Under the pieces are notes generated by a model. That model ran no database searches and was not told the origin of the DNA. It was given only the letters and a program-made list of their open reading frames with translations. A stretch of DNA of 64,000 nt, taken from assembly GCA_963846635.1 (NCBI GenBank), contig CAWJXM010000003.1, positions 363,054-427,053 of the forward strand. The letters run 5' to 3'. Source of the stretch: AP-15 sp963846635. Lineage in GTDB: Bacteria > Pseudomonadota > Alphaproteobacteria > ATCC43930 > CGMCC-115725. Positions 44,558-53,252 of this stretch are shown one piece after another (the stretch's first letter is position 1; each line of letters begins with the position of its first letter). The translations under genes were made by a program, and so were the position numbers.

Positions 44558-45664
44558 TCAAACCAATGCAAAGGCTCGCCAGGACGCGCGTCCGGTCGCT
44601 TCCCCCACGACTCCCGCCGCCGTCAGCTGCTGCAGCAGGCCGAGTGCCGCTCGCGGTGTAACCTGTAGGGCTTTTGCCAGGGACTCGGCAGTGACCACCG
44701 GCGCCCGCAGCAGCGCGTCAAGGGCATCAGGAAGGCGGGAACGCGCAGTTGCGCCGATATCCGCGCGCTTTTTTTCGGCTTCGAGCAGCCGTGCCAGCTC
44801 GCGCAGGCCGGTCATCGCTGCGGCTGTGACGCATTCGAGAAATTGTCCCATCCAGTCGAGGCCGGTTTTCAGGCTTAGCCGATGATGATATTGCTCGGGA
44901 GCTGACCAGAAGGGCAGGGAGATCAATGCTTTATGGTTTTTGTCGCACCACACGCAAACGCCAAGAAACACCCCCTCGGGATCTTTGTCCCTGACGCCGG
45001 GCTGGCACATCCAGTCGATAATAGCGCGGCCGGTGCGGATCAAATCCGGCCCCTGTTCGCGCCCGTAAATCCCGGCCAGCCAATTCTCGATCACTCCGTC
45101 TTCGGGGCGTCCATAACCTAGTTATTTCAAGGTCTTGTGTACCGCCTCGGCATCGGCCAACGGCTGCCAGGTGTGCAATTCACCCAGCCGCCGCCACATC
45201 CGCGCAAGATTCAGCGCCCGGTTGGCGGCGGTATCCAGGCCAATCGCGCCGGTCTCCACGACGTGATCAAGATCGGCATTCTGCTCCACTGTCGCCGGCA
45301 ACACGGCCGCCAGCTGGTTGGTACGCGCGGCCGGGCCATAGGACGTCACCCACCCATAGTCCCGCAGCGCCAGATCTTGAGGGTGAATCCAGACATGGGC
45401 ATGACTTAGCCAGCCCGCCGCCTCGAGATATGACAAGCGCGCCCTTAGCCCCTCGACGATCGCCGGCGAGGCCATTTCCCCCTTTGCTTCGAGCCGCGTC
45501 AGAGCATCCTGGGCACGGGCGAGGGGGGTCAGCAGAGGATGATGGTAATCGGGCTCGGCTGGCGCTTTTCGCGGCCGTGGACGGCCGGGAGGATCCCGCT
45601 CGTCCTCGGTTTCCCACACCGGCCGAAACCAGTTTTCCTCCTCGTCTTCGGGTCCGTCCGACAT
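44558..45664 (-). pseudogene. DUF1612 and HTH protein of plasmid type, in-frame TAA
   Basis: The N-terminal part from ATG 45664 (MSDGPEDEEENWFRPVWETE, PLARAQDALTRLEAKGEMAS, GWLSHAHVWIHPQDLALRDY) ends at TAA 45122-45124. The same frame continues LGYGRPEDGVIENWLAGIYG, TGLDWMGQFLECVTAAAMTG and the C-terminal HTH (LRAPVVTAESLAKALQVTPR, ALGLLQQLTAAGVVGE). Together they match the DUF1612/HTH proteins common beside repABC loci of rhizobia. A CAA-to-TAA change explains the stop; re-initiation at GTG 45094 could still make the C-terminal half. Confidence 0.75.
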
Positions 45665-45744
45665 TTTTGGCCGAAATTCCAAGTGTCTGATTCGGCCGGA
45701 GTATAGGACACTTTTGGAACGAAAACCGGTGTTTCCTTCCGCAT

Positions 45745-46153
45745 GTTGCGGAGATCAGGCGAGCGCCAGAGGATGTGATCTGAGATCGTTAATCGTCAAA
45801 AACAGCAGATCTGTAAAATCAACACCGGATCATTGGAGCCGGTAACAGCTAGCTCCGCGAAAGACCGGCAATTTCAGGGCGCGATCAGGCAATTCGTATA
45901 GCAAAATTCCACTTTGAAGTAAACGCCGATACCATCGAATAACCCAACTTTCCGGCGCCATGTTTCTTTGATGTTTGCATATGTCTGTGGGTTTGCCACC
46001 AGTTCTGTATATTTCCAACGGGGCACAAGGCTCGGTCAGGCCCTCTCAAGGGAACAGAGTCTGCTCCGGCCTCGACCACAAAACGGCGATCAGACCAAGG
46101 CTATTGCTGAACCGCAGACAATTGCCGCAGGGTACGCTCGGGACAGGCACAGA
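45745..46153. other. Intergenic region upstream of helicase gene
   Basis: The first ~250 bases are AT-richer than the surroundings and contain no recognised gene. An open frame continuous with the helicase begins at 45968, but its first 62 codons have no helicase similarity. Confidence 0.4.
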
Positions 46154-47815
46154 ATGGTTGATCCGACTGAGGAACAACAGGCTGCGGTCGACAAGTTCCT
46201 GACCAGGCGGCCGCTCAAAATCACCGCCTTCGCCGGCGCGGGCAAAACCACCACGCTACGCATGCTGGCGCAGGCGTCCCGAGCCCGCGGGATCTACCTG
46301 GCTTTCAACCGGGCGGTTGCGGACGAAGTCCGCGTCACGTTTCCGCGATCGGCCAATTGCCAGACAACGCATGCGATCGCGTTCAGGGCCATGATCGGGC
46401 ACTATCTCTCGACGGCCAAAATGGTCAACACCCTGCACGCCAGGCAGCTCGCCGCCCTGTCGTTCGAAACCGACCGCATCTTTTCGAAAGCCTTTCGCCT
46501 CGACGGCGTGCAACAGGCTTATCTCGTGCTCGGTACAGTCAAGCAGTTCTGCCAAAGCAATGACCCAGTTATCGGCCTCGACCACGTCCCGATCTACGCG
46601 CGCCTTCTCGGGGTCAGAACAGACATTGTCGCCAACATTCGCGACTGGGCTGTCGTTCAGGCCAATGCCCTGTGGCGCCGGATGATCGACAAGCGTGATG
46701 ACATGGCGCTCGGCCATAATGGCTACTTGAAAGCGTGGGCGCTCACCGGGCCGATACTCAACACCGATTATATCCTGCTCGATGAAGCGCAGGACACGAA
46801 CCCGGTTATTCTCGGCGTGCTGGCTGGCCAGCGCGCTCAAGTCGTTTATGTCGGCGACCCGTACCAACAGATTTACGAATGGCGCGGCGCCGTCAATGCG
46901 ATGGACAAGATGCCGGGGTGCGAGGAAACCGCATTGACGCAATCGTTCCGGTTTGGCGAAGCAATCGCGGCGGAAGCCTCGCGCCTGCTCGCTACTCTGG
47001 GCGAACACAGGCAGGTCAGGGGCAATCCGGAAACCCAGAGCGCGATAGCCGCGTCCGGGACGGCCGAGGCTGTTCTCGCGCGCACCAATGCAACCGTCAT
47101 ACTGGAGATCCTCGAAGCAACCGGCGTGGGCCTGAAGCCTCATGTCTGCGGCGGCACGGAGGCGATCAAACGGTTGCTGAGCGATGTTTACGAACTCAAA
47201 GCCGGCCGGCCGGCCGTTTCTCCCGAGTTTTTCGGGTTTCAAAACTGGTGGGAGGTCGTCGAGTTCGCCAACACCGAGGAAGGCCAGGATCTGCGCACTT
47301 TCGTTCAACTGGTTCAACAACAGGGGGAAGGCAAGCTTTGGGCTGCCGTGAACGGAGCCGTGGCGAACGAAACCCATGCGGATGTCATTCTGTCGACGGC
47401 GCACAAAGCGAAGGGTAGGGAATGGACCTCGGTCCGGCTTGCGGATGATTTCATCAGCGGGCGTCTCGGGCCCGATCCCGAGGCCGAAGCGGAGGTGAGG
47501 CTGTTTTATGTCGCCATGACCCGGGCGAAAAGCCTGCTGATCGCAAGCCCGGAATTGCTGCGCATGTTCACGACAAATGTCTGGAAGATGAGACAATCAA
47601 GCCGGCACCCATCCCCGACAGACAACACAAACCAGCCGGCGGATGACCAGCCACCGCATCGGCAGCAATTACAGCACCACGCAGCCAGCGCGGGGCAGGG
47701 CCCCTGGCCGGAGCCAGCCCAGCGTATGCAAGGAACACCACCAGGCTGTCCTGGACATCATCGCCCCGGACGTCGTGCTGGACTGGGCCAAGCGGCTCGG
47801 CCTGACGCAGGGTAG
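46154..47815 (+). CDS. UvrD/Rep-like superfamily 1 helicase
   Basis: ATG 46154 gives MVDPTEEQQAAVDKFLTRRP (Q motif), ITAFAGAGKTTTLRMLAQAS (Walker A), DYILLDEAQDTNPVILGVLA (Walker B, DEAQD), VVYVGDPYQQIYEWRGAVNA (motif III), LTQSFRFGEAIAAEASRLLA (motif IV), VILSTAHKAKGREWTSVRLA (motif V) and RLFYVAMTRAKSLLIA (motif VI). It resembles the compact FBH1-like/UvrD helicases of plasmids and phages rather than full RecB or UvrD. After residue 475 the frame becomes low-complexity and overlaps the next gene, so the natural C-terminus may be near 47600 and altered by a frameshift. Confidence 0.85.
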   Translation: MVDPTEEQQAAVDKFLTRRPLKITAFAGAGKTTTLRMLAQASRARGIYLAFNRAVADEVRVTFPRSANCQTTHAIAFRAMIGHYLSTAKMVNTLHARQLAALSFETDRIFSKAFRLDGVQQAYLVLGTVKQFCQSNDPVIGLDHVPIYARLLGVRTDIVANIRDWAVVQANALWRRMIDKRDDMALGHNGYLKAWALTGPILNTDYILLDEAQDTNPVILGVLAGQRAQVVYVGDPYQQIYEWRGAVNAMDKMPGCEETALTQSFRFGEAIAAEASRLLATLGEHRQVRGNPETQSAIAASGTAEAVLARTNATVILEILEATGVGLKPHVCGGTEAIKRLLSDVYELKAGRPAVSPEFFGFQNWWEVVEFANTEEGQDLRTFVQLVQQQGEGKLWAAVNGAVANETHADVILSTAHKAKGREWTSVRLADDFISGRLGPDPEAEAEVRLFYVAMTRAKSLLIASPELLRMFTTNVWKMRQSSRHPSPTDNTNQPADDQPPHRQQLQHHAASAGQGPWPEPAQRMQGTPPGCPGHHRPGRRAGLGQAARPDAG

Positions 47816-48323
47816 GACGGTGGTACTCGAAAGCGAGCATGACATGACGCTCGTGGAGGATCTTGCCACCTACCTGCCCAGACCGGGCCGCTCACACCCG
47901 CTCGACCGCTACGCCCGGACAGCACGGTTCGCTCCGGACTCCGACGAAGCGATCGTACTCGAGGCGATGCGCCATGCCCGTTTCTCCCTCTGGCGTGTCG
48001 AGCGGCGGCACGAAACTGCGGGCCTGATCCTGCGGGACCTGCTGCGCGGCGGGGAGATCTGGTTGGTCGATGAGACCATGGAAAAGAGCGCGCCACGCGG
48101 GGTGGAGATGGCCGCGCGTCTTCTACAGCCCGAAAGCTTCGCGATGACCGCCCGCATCATCGTGCCGGTCACCTCGGATCTGATGGAAGAGGTATTCACC
48201 AGGGCTCCCGCCTTGCGGCGCACCCAGGGGGACACCCTTGCCCGGGACCCGCGCTTCGCGATCGGCATCTACCGAGCCGCCGTGCTCACCGGAGCAATGG
48301 GTTCTGTCCGCTTCAAACGCTGA
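47643..48323 (+). CDS. Hypothetical protein downstream of the helicase
   Basis: The 226-residue frame overlaps the helicase end by about 170 bases; the first 30 residues are probably not native. From HHQAVLDIIAPDVVLDWAKR the sequence is coherent: LVEDLATYLPRPGRSHPLDR, ARFSLWRVERRHETAGLILR, DLLRGGEIWLVDETME and IYRAAVLTGAMGSVRFKR. I recognise no domain. The small HTH gene follows 14 bases later. Confidence 0.5.
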   Translation: MTSHRIGSNYSTTQPARGRAPGRSQPSVCKEHHQAVLDIIAPDVVLDWAKRLGLTQGRTVVLESEHDMTLVEDLATYLPRPGRSHPLDRYARTARFAPDSDEAIVLEAMRHARFSLWRVERRHETAGLILRDLLRGGEIWLVDETMEKSAPRGVEMAARLLQPESFAMTARIIVPVTSDLMEEVFTRAPALRRTQGDTLARDPRFAIGIYRAAVLTGAMGSVRFKR

Positions 48324-48337
48324 TAGGGGCCAGCTTC

Positions 48338-48514
48338 ATGCATGCGAACGCAGCTCTGTCGCTTACCCAAAACCGCCAAAGCCCAGCTGAGATCCCAGTA
48401 AAGAAACCGGCGCACCTTCGGACCCTGGTGAAATATGGAATGTCGATCTCGCAGGTCGCCGAGCTCTATGGAGTGCCGGTCAAGACAATCCGGGCGGTGC
48501 TCCACAAAGCTTGA
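48338..48514 (+). CDS. 58-residue HTH protein (copy 2 of the module)
   Basis: ATG 48338 opens MHANAALSLTQNRQSPAEIP and continues to HLRTLVKYGMSISQVAELYG, VPVKTIRAVLHKA and stop. The C-terminal helix-turn-helix matches the end of the protein at 12179-12550 (LVRYGMTVAQVANVY...RILHKV). Shorter than its relative, it keeps only the DNA-binding part. A convergent conserved frame follows, as at the other locus. Confidence 0.6.
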   Translation: MHANAALSLTQNRQSPAEIPVKKPAHLRTLVKYGMSISQVAELYGVPVKTIRAVLHKA

Positions 48515-48543
48515 GCCAGATTGGCCTATTGCATGCAGACCGT

Positions 48544-48834
48544 TTAGGCATCCGCCACGCCAATACGCGACCCGATGGTTAATGCGGCGAGCTGATACAC
48601 CGCATTGCGACCGGCGCGCCAATCGGCGAGCTCCTCTCGATGAAGGCGCTCGGGGATGTGCGTATGCCATTCGCCGGGTACCGGCCGGATATCGTATCGG
48701 GATCGAGCCGACCACAATCGACGCGTATCGTGCATCGGAAGCGGCGGCTGGCCTCGAACGTCGATTCGATGATCGTGTTGCGCACGAGGCGGACGAATGT
48801 TTAGTCTGCCCCCGCAATGAGCGCTGAAGGGCAA
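48544..48834 (-). CDS. Conserved short protein ending in QLAALTIG-VADA (copy 2)
   Basis: Its last 43 residues (GEWHTHIPERLHREELADWR, AGRNAVYQLAALTIG, VADA) parallel the frame at 13102-13299. Upstream residues (MHDTRRLWSARSRYDIRPVP) may also be native. The start is uncertain; ATG 48834 gives 96 residues. Function is unknown. Confidence 0.5.
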   Translation of the reverse strand: MPFSAHCGGRLNIRPPRAQHDHRIDVRGQPPLPMHDTRRLWSARSRYDIRPVPGEWHTHIPERLHREELADWRAGRNAVYQLAALTIGSRIGVADA

Positions 48835-48931
48835 ATGCGGGTGGTCGGGTCAGAGCTCTATTTGCAGAATTTTGCGCCGAGACGCGGCTCTAAATCTAAG
48901 CCGGCTCCCGGCGCAAAGGCCGAACGGATGG

Positions 48932-51130
48932 TCAGAAAAACTGCCACGTGCCTTCAGTTGGTCTTTGGCCTACCCCCGGTCCAGAATAATCACAGACACC
49001 CTGTGGAAAGATCGCCTTGAGCTCAGCGAGCTCTGCCGCTGTAAAACTCACTTTGTACTCTGCCGGGTCTATTGGCCTTAACTGACATTTGAGAACATTG
49101 TTCTCCAAAGGCTCGCCGGCAACCATCCGTGGCGTCGAGAACGCTGGATAGAGCTGGTTGCATGTTGTATCGCCTTGATACACTTGTAATTCGGCGATCT
49201 TCACGGTGCCTTGGTTGGTGAAACAAGCATCGACCAAGTCGCTTGGCTTCGCTTGTTGAATTTGGCCTAAGGTCGGCGGATGAGTTGCGACGGTGGACAA
49301 ATTGGTTAGCCATTCGTCCATTTGCGTCAGGCTATGGCTCAGGACAGGACTGGTGTCGCTGAAAAGACCGTTGCCGACCGGGGGAGATTGGCCATTTTCG
49401 ACGAGCATGACCTGATTATTGAAGTCCCCGTTGGCGTCAACCAGCCGCTGGCGCATCGAGAATGAGTGGAAGCGTGAGTGTACCTCGTTGGGGTTCTCGG
49501 GCTGGTCGACATAGCCTCGGTAGTCGATGATCGGAGTGTGTTTCAACCCCAATCCGCCGTAGGTGATGCGTCCGCTATCATAGGCGGCCTGGATGGCGGT
49601 GACGTCTCCAACCGTGCGGGTCGTGACATAGTTGCCGTCGTTGTCATAGCCTCCGATGTTCTGGTTCAGATCCAGAAATTGCTGCTTACTGATTGCACCT
49701 GTATTGAGCGCTTCTAGCCCATACTGAACGCCGACATTGTCGATGGGTCGGCGCGCGAAACCGGTCACTGGATCGCGCCCAAGGACGTTGACCAAGTGGT
49801 CATAGAGATCACACCGAATCCCGGTTGGATTTGTTGCCGCATCATATTGGACGCTTTTGGGAATAATGGAATTACACGTACCGCCCTGAGCCTTGACGCG
49901 GATCGCGTTGGGGGCGCCGATCGTAGTCAAGGTCGTTACCGTAGGATACCCGGTGGCAGCTTCGATTTGTGCGTCGGACCAAGTTACGGTGGCCCGGTTT
50001 GTCAGGTAATTCTCGAAAAGATCCGCATCGGTGATGTTGTTCACCATCGCGGCCACGACCTCCGGGAAAGAGCATCCCATAATGAGCCCATTGAGGACGC
50101 CGGGATATTCGTCAGCAATGGGATGGCCTGCCTCGGTACCGCCAGAGCATCCGTAGCCGATTGTGAACGCGATCGGCCCAAAGTTCTCGATAAAACGAGC
50201 CTTCGTCATAACCAGGGTCTCGGCGGCCAGCAGGTCCTGGCAATTATTACCATATACGTTCAAGGTATTGGCGGCGATACCGTATCCTTGGCGCAGCATC
50301 AGGTCCTCAAGTATCCCGCCGTTCCCAAGGCTTGCGCCTTGAATGTACCACCCGCCAACACAACCACCGCCTAGGGTGTAGACCAAGCGGTGGTTCCATG
50401 CGGTCGGAGGATTGAAGGGTGTTGGCGCCGCCTCGGTGGTCGGATCGTGCAGCACCGCCGTTTGATAGATGCCACGGTTGATTGTTCCAGTCTCGACGCG
50501 CACGATATAGGGAACCGTCTTACCTTGACTGGTCGTGGTCTGAGCAAGATCCGCCGGATAACTCGTCAGGCTGGGTAGCGGCTGGAACACGCCCCCGGTC
50601 GTTTGATAGACGTAATCGACCCGGGTCTTGATCGAGCAGTTTGCGTCGAGCGCCGGCCCTAGCGTCTGCGTTGAAGCGGGCAGCGTGAAAAGCTGGGTCA
50701 TGCAATAGAATGGCTGTTCTTGCGGACCCGAGAATATTGGCCCGGTAATTGGGTAATTGGTCAATGTGAGGCGCGCCGAGAGAGCAACTTGGTTCTTTGG
50801 ACCGAGTATCTCGGCGATAAGCTCGTTTCTACCGAGAGGCATTCCTTGGACGAGATCCAGAAGCGAGTTTCCGCTTGCTTCAGGTTGAAAGCTGTTTGTC
50901 ACGTTCTGACTGTTCAGCAATACCGTTAGCCCGGTAAGCGGTACACCGCTCGGCACGCTAATGCGTACCAGGGCGGTACCCCCGCTGACCGTGTCGGGCC
51001 TAGACGAAAGAGTCTTGATGTTGATACCTTGGTTGGCGTCCGCCATCGCGGCTGCGAGCAGCCCACTCGATAGCACCACGGCCAGGACGCACCCAAGGAG
51101 CCGCGATAAACGCCCATATCGATTTCGCAT
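48932..51130 (-). CDS. DUF6351 family secreted protein (hydrolase-like)
   Basis: From ATG 51130, behind GAGGGGG, the product has a signal peptide (RLLGCVLAVVLSSGLLAAAM). A beta-sandwich region follows (TVSGGTALVRISVPSGVPLT), then a large alpha/beta-hydrolase-like domain: WNHRLVYTLGGGCVGGWYIQ, TIGYGCSGGTEAGHPIADEY (GCSGG in the nucleophile-elbow position), HTPIIDYRGYVDQPENPNEV and HSFSMRQRLVDANG. Eight or more cysteines suggest disulfides. It is probably periplasmic or extracellular and acts on esters; substrate unknown. It is divergent from the tannase gene at 51450. Confidence 0.75.
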   Translation of the reverse strand: MRNRYGRLSRLLGCVLAVVLSSGLLAAAMADANQGINIKTLSSRPDTVSGGTALVRISVPSGVPLTGLTVLLNSQNVTNSFQPEASGNSLLDLVQGMPLGRNELIAEILGPKNQVALSARLTLTNYPITGPIFSGPQEQPFYCMTQLFTLPASTQTLGPALDANCSIKTRVDYVYQTTGGVFQPLPSLTSYPADLAQTTTSQGKTVPYIVRVETGTINRGIYQTAVLHDPTTEAAPTPFNPPTAWNHRLVYTLGGGCVGGWYIQGASLGNGGILEDLMLRQGYGIAANTLNVYGNNCQDLLAAETLVMTKARFIENFGPIAFTIGYGCSGGTEAGHPIADEYPGVLNGLIMGCSFPEVVAAMVNNITDADLFENYLTNRATVTWSDAQIEAATGYPTVTTLTTIGAPNAIRVKAQGGTCNSIIPKSVQYDAATNPTGIRCDLYDHLVNVLGRDPVTGFARRPIDNVGVQYGLEALNTGAISKQQFLDLNQNIGGYDNDGNYVTTRTVGDVTAIQAAYDSGRITYGGLGLKHTPIIDYRGYVDQPENPNEVHSRFHSFSMRQRLVDANGDFNNQVMLVENGQSPPVGNGLFSDTSPVLSHSLTQMDEWLTNLSTVATHPPTLGQIQQAKPSDLVDACFTNQGTVKIAELQVYQGDTTCNQLYPAFSTPRMVAGEPLENNVLKCQLRPIDPAEYKVSFTAAELAELKAIFPQGVCDYSGPGVGQRPTEGTWQFF

Positions 51131-51449
51131 CGTTTCCCCCTCATAAGCGCGATACGGCAGGGTGCCGCCACGCATTTATCCTTCACGAGCGGTCTAGATC
51201 AGCCCGCGCAACTTAAAGGTTAACTCGATAGCTCAGGCCATCGTCAACGATTTTTTGGCCTCCGAATGAACCAGAGCGAATCCGATGCTCCGTTCGCCGA
51301 GCGGGCACCATCTCGATGAGATGCGCAGCGGACCAGGTTTTAATTGCATCAGCTAACCTTAGGGTTAATGCTCGTAGAGCACGCTCATTCTATTGGGCGA
51401 CCATGTTGTTGAAAAACTAGGATCGAAGGAAACCCAGGAGGAAACACCT
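51131..51449. promoter_or_regulatory. Divergent regulatory region between two secreted-hydrolase genes
   Basis: The 319 bases between the starts of the DUF6351 gene (minus) and the tannase gene (plus) are AT-richer than the coding flanks. CCAGGAGGAAACACCT precedes the GTG of the tannase. No convincing operator dyad was found by eye. Confidence 0.45.
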
Positions 51450-53156
51450 GTGAAACGCCATAAGCATCTATGTCTATTATCAACCTTCACGTTGGCGAGT
51501 ATCGCCGCGATCGCCGGTTCGGCGGCTGCGGACCCGTGTTCGAATTTGGCTTCGCTGAGCCTGACCGACATTACCATTACCGCGGCGCAGACGATCCCAG
51601 CAGGGAACTACACCGCAGTCGACGGCAATACTTACTCGAACCTGCCGAGCTTCTGTCGCGTCGCAGCAACCGCGACGCCGACTAACCAATCCGACATCAA
51701 TTTCGAGGTTTGGATGCCGCCCGCCGGAACCTGGAACGTGATTTTCCGCGGCGAAGGCTCGGGCGGTTCCGCGGGCGCAATCACCTTTCCGCTGATGGTT
51801 AATGCCATCCAGCGTAATTACGCAACCATGTCCAACGACAATGGGCATACTGGCAGCAATTGGTCATTCTCGTTACAGCCCGAGCGCGTCAACGATTTTG
51901 GATATCGTGCGCAACATGTTACAACGGTTGCGGCCAAGGCGATCATCCAGGCTTACTACCAAAAGAGTCCGAGTTTTTCGTATTTCTATGGATGCTCACA
52001 GGGCGGTCACCACGCATTAATGGAGGCGCAGCGCTATCCTGACGATTATGACGGCATCGTCGCCGGTGCCTATGCCGGCATCGACTGGACCGCTCTGATG
52101 TTCGGCGAACTGTGGACCGGGGTGCATTCGACCACCGGTGGGCACGATCTGCCGCAAACCCAGCTCAATCTCGTAACCAATGCGGTGTTGAAGCAATGCG
52201 GTCGCCAAGATGGAGGGCTGCCGAGCGATGCTTTCCTCACTGACCCGCGCGATTGCCATTTCGATCCTCAGACTTTGCAATGTCAAGCGGGTCAGGATCC
52301 CAGCAGTTGTCTGACCGCGGACCAGGCCCAGGCCGTACAGGCTATCTATCAAGGCGCATCGAACCCGCAAACGCACCAACAGATCTGGCCCGGCTTCCTG
52401 CCCGGTAGCGAAACCTTCTGGCGCGAGGTGCTCGTCGGAAATCCCAATGCGCCCGGAGGCAGTTCAGCTTCCTTCTTCCAGGACGGTGTCTTTAACGGCG
52501 AAGCGAACTTCAGCTACCTAAGCATCAATTTCGATACCGACGTTGCGCTGACCAACAATAAGCCGGCGGGCAGTGGTCTCACCTGGCAACAGGCGCTCGA
52601 CGCCAACAACCCCGACCTCAGCGCATTCCGACAGCACGGCGGCAAGCTGCTGATGTATCATGGTCTTGCCGATCCGTTTGTGAGTCCTCTCGGCAGTCTC
52701 GACTATTACACCGCGATGATCGGCGCGACCGGCCACGGCCCCCATGCTGTCGAAGATACGCAGAGTTTTGCGCGGTTGTTCTTGGCTCCGGGCGTTACGC
52801 ATTGTGGCGGCGGACCGGGCGCGAACGTGTTCAACGGACCAGACAACCTCGGCGGTCCTGAAGACCCTGACCATGACGTCTTCCTGGCGTTGCGGCAATG
52901 GGTCGAACAAGGCGTCGCGCCTCAGCGCATCATCGGCACAAAATATGTGAACGACACGCCAGCGGATGGAGTCGCATTTACCCGGCCGATGTGTCCTTAT
53001 CCGCAGTTTGCTCGTTATCGCGGCACAGGCGATACGACCGATGCCGCCAATTTCGTCTGCGTGACCGACAAATCCGACAGCAACGGTCCGATCATCGCTG
53101 ATTTCGGTACTCGAGACACTCTTCTCGGCTACTTTGCCCTGACATTATTCCCGTAG
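51450..53156 (+). CDS. Tannase/feruloyl esterase family protein, secreted
   Basis: GTG 51450 follows AGGAGGAAACACCT. The signal peptide ends near IAGSAAA. The alpha/beta hydrolase has INFEVWMPPAGTWNVIFRGE, the nucleophile in YFYGCSQGGHHALMEAQRYP (Ser near residue 184), MYHGLADPFVSPLGSLDYY (Asp, near 405) and FLAPGVTHCGGGPGANVF (His, near 450). The paired cysteines beside Ser and His form the CS-D-HC motif of the family. A lid domain lies between (CHFDPQTLQCQAGQDPSSCL). It would hydrolyse plant phenolic esters (gallate, ferulate) outside the cytoplasm. It is convergent with the second tannase gene. Confidence 0.88.
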   Translation: MKRHKHLCLLSTFTLASIAAIAGSAAADPCSNLASLSLTDITITAAQTIPAGNYTAVDGNTYSNLPSFCRVAATATPTNQSDINFEVWMPPAGTWNVIFRGEGSGGSAGAITFPLMVNAIQRNYATMSNDNGHTGSNWSFSLQPERVNDFGYRAQHVTTVAAKAIIQAYYQKSPSFSYFYGCSQGGHHALMEAQRYPDDYDGIVAGAYAGIDWTALMFGELWTGVHSTTGGHDLPQTQLNLVTNAVLKQCGRQDGGLPSDAFLTDPRDCHFDPQTLQCQAGQDPSSCLTADQAQAVQAIYQGASNPQTHQQIWPGFLPGSETFWREVLVGNPNAPGGSSASFFQDGVFNGEANFSYLSINFDTDVALTNNKPAGSGLTWQQALDANNPDLSAFRQHGGKLLMYHGLADPFVSPLGSLDYYTAMIGATGHGPHAVEDTQSFARLFLAPGVTHCGGGPGANVFNGPDNLGGPEDPDHDVFLALRQWVEQGVAPQRIIGTKYVNDTPADGVAFTRPMCPYPQFARYRGTGDTTDAANFVCVTDKSDSNGPIIADFGTRDTLLGYFALTLFP

Positions 53157-53219
53157 GCCAATCATAAAAGGATGGGTAGACCAGGTAAGCCTGCCATTTA
53201 CCATCTGTCGGCACCGTGG

Positions 53220-53242
53220 AAGGGCGGGAAAGACCCGCCCTT
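53220..53242. terminator. Bidirectional terminator between convergent tannase genes
   Basis: AAGGGCGGG (53220-53228) and CCCGCCCTT (53234-53242) form a perfect 9-bp stem with loop AAAGA, placed between the stop codons at 53156 (plus) and 53253 (minus). T-rich and A-rich flanks are modest. Confidence 0.8.
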
Positions 53243-53252
53243 CAGCTTTGGT

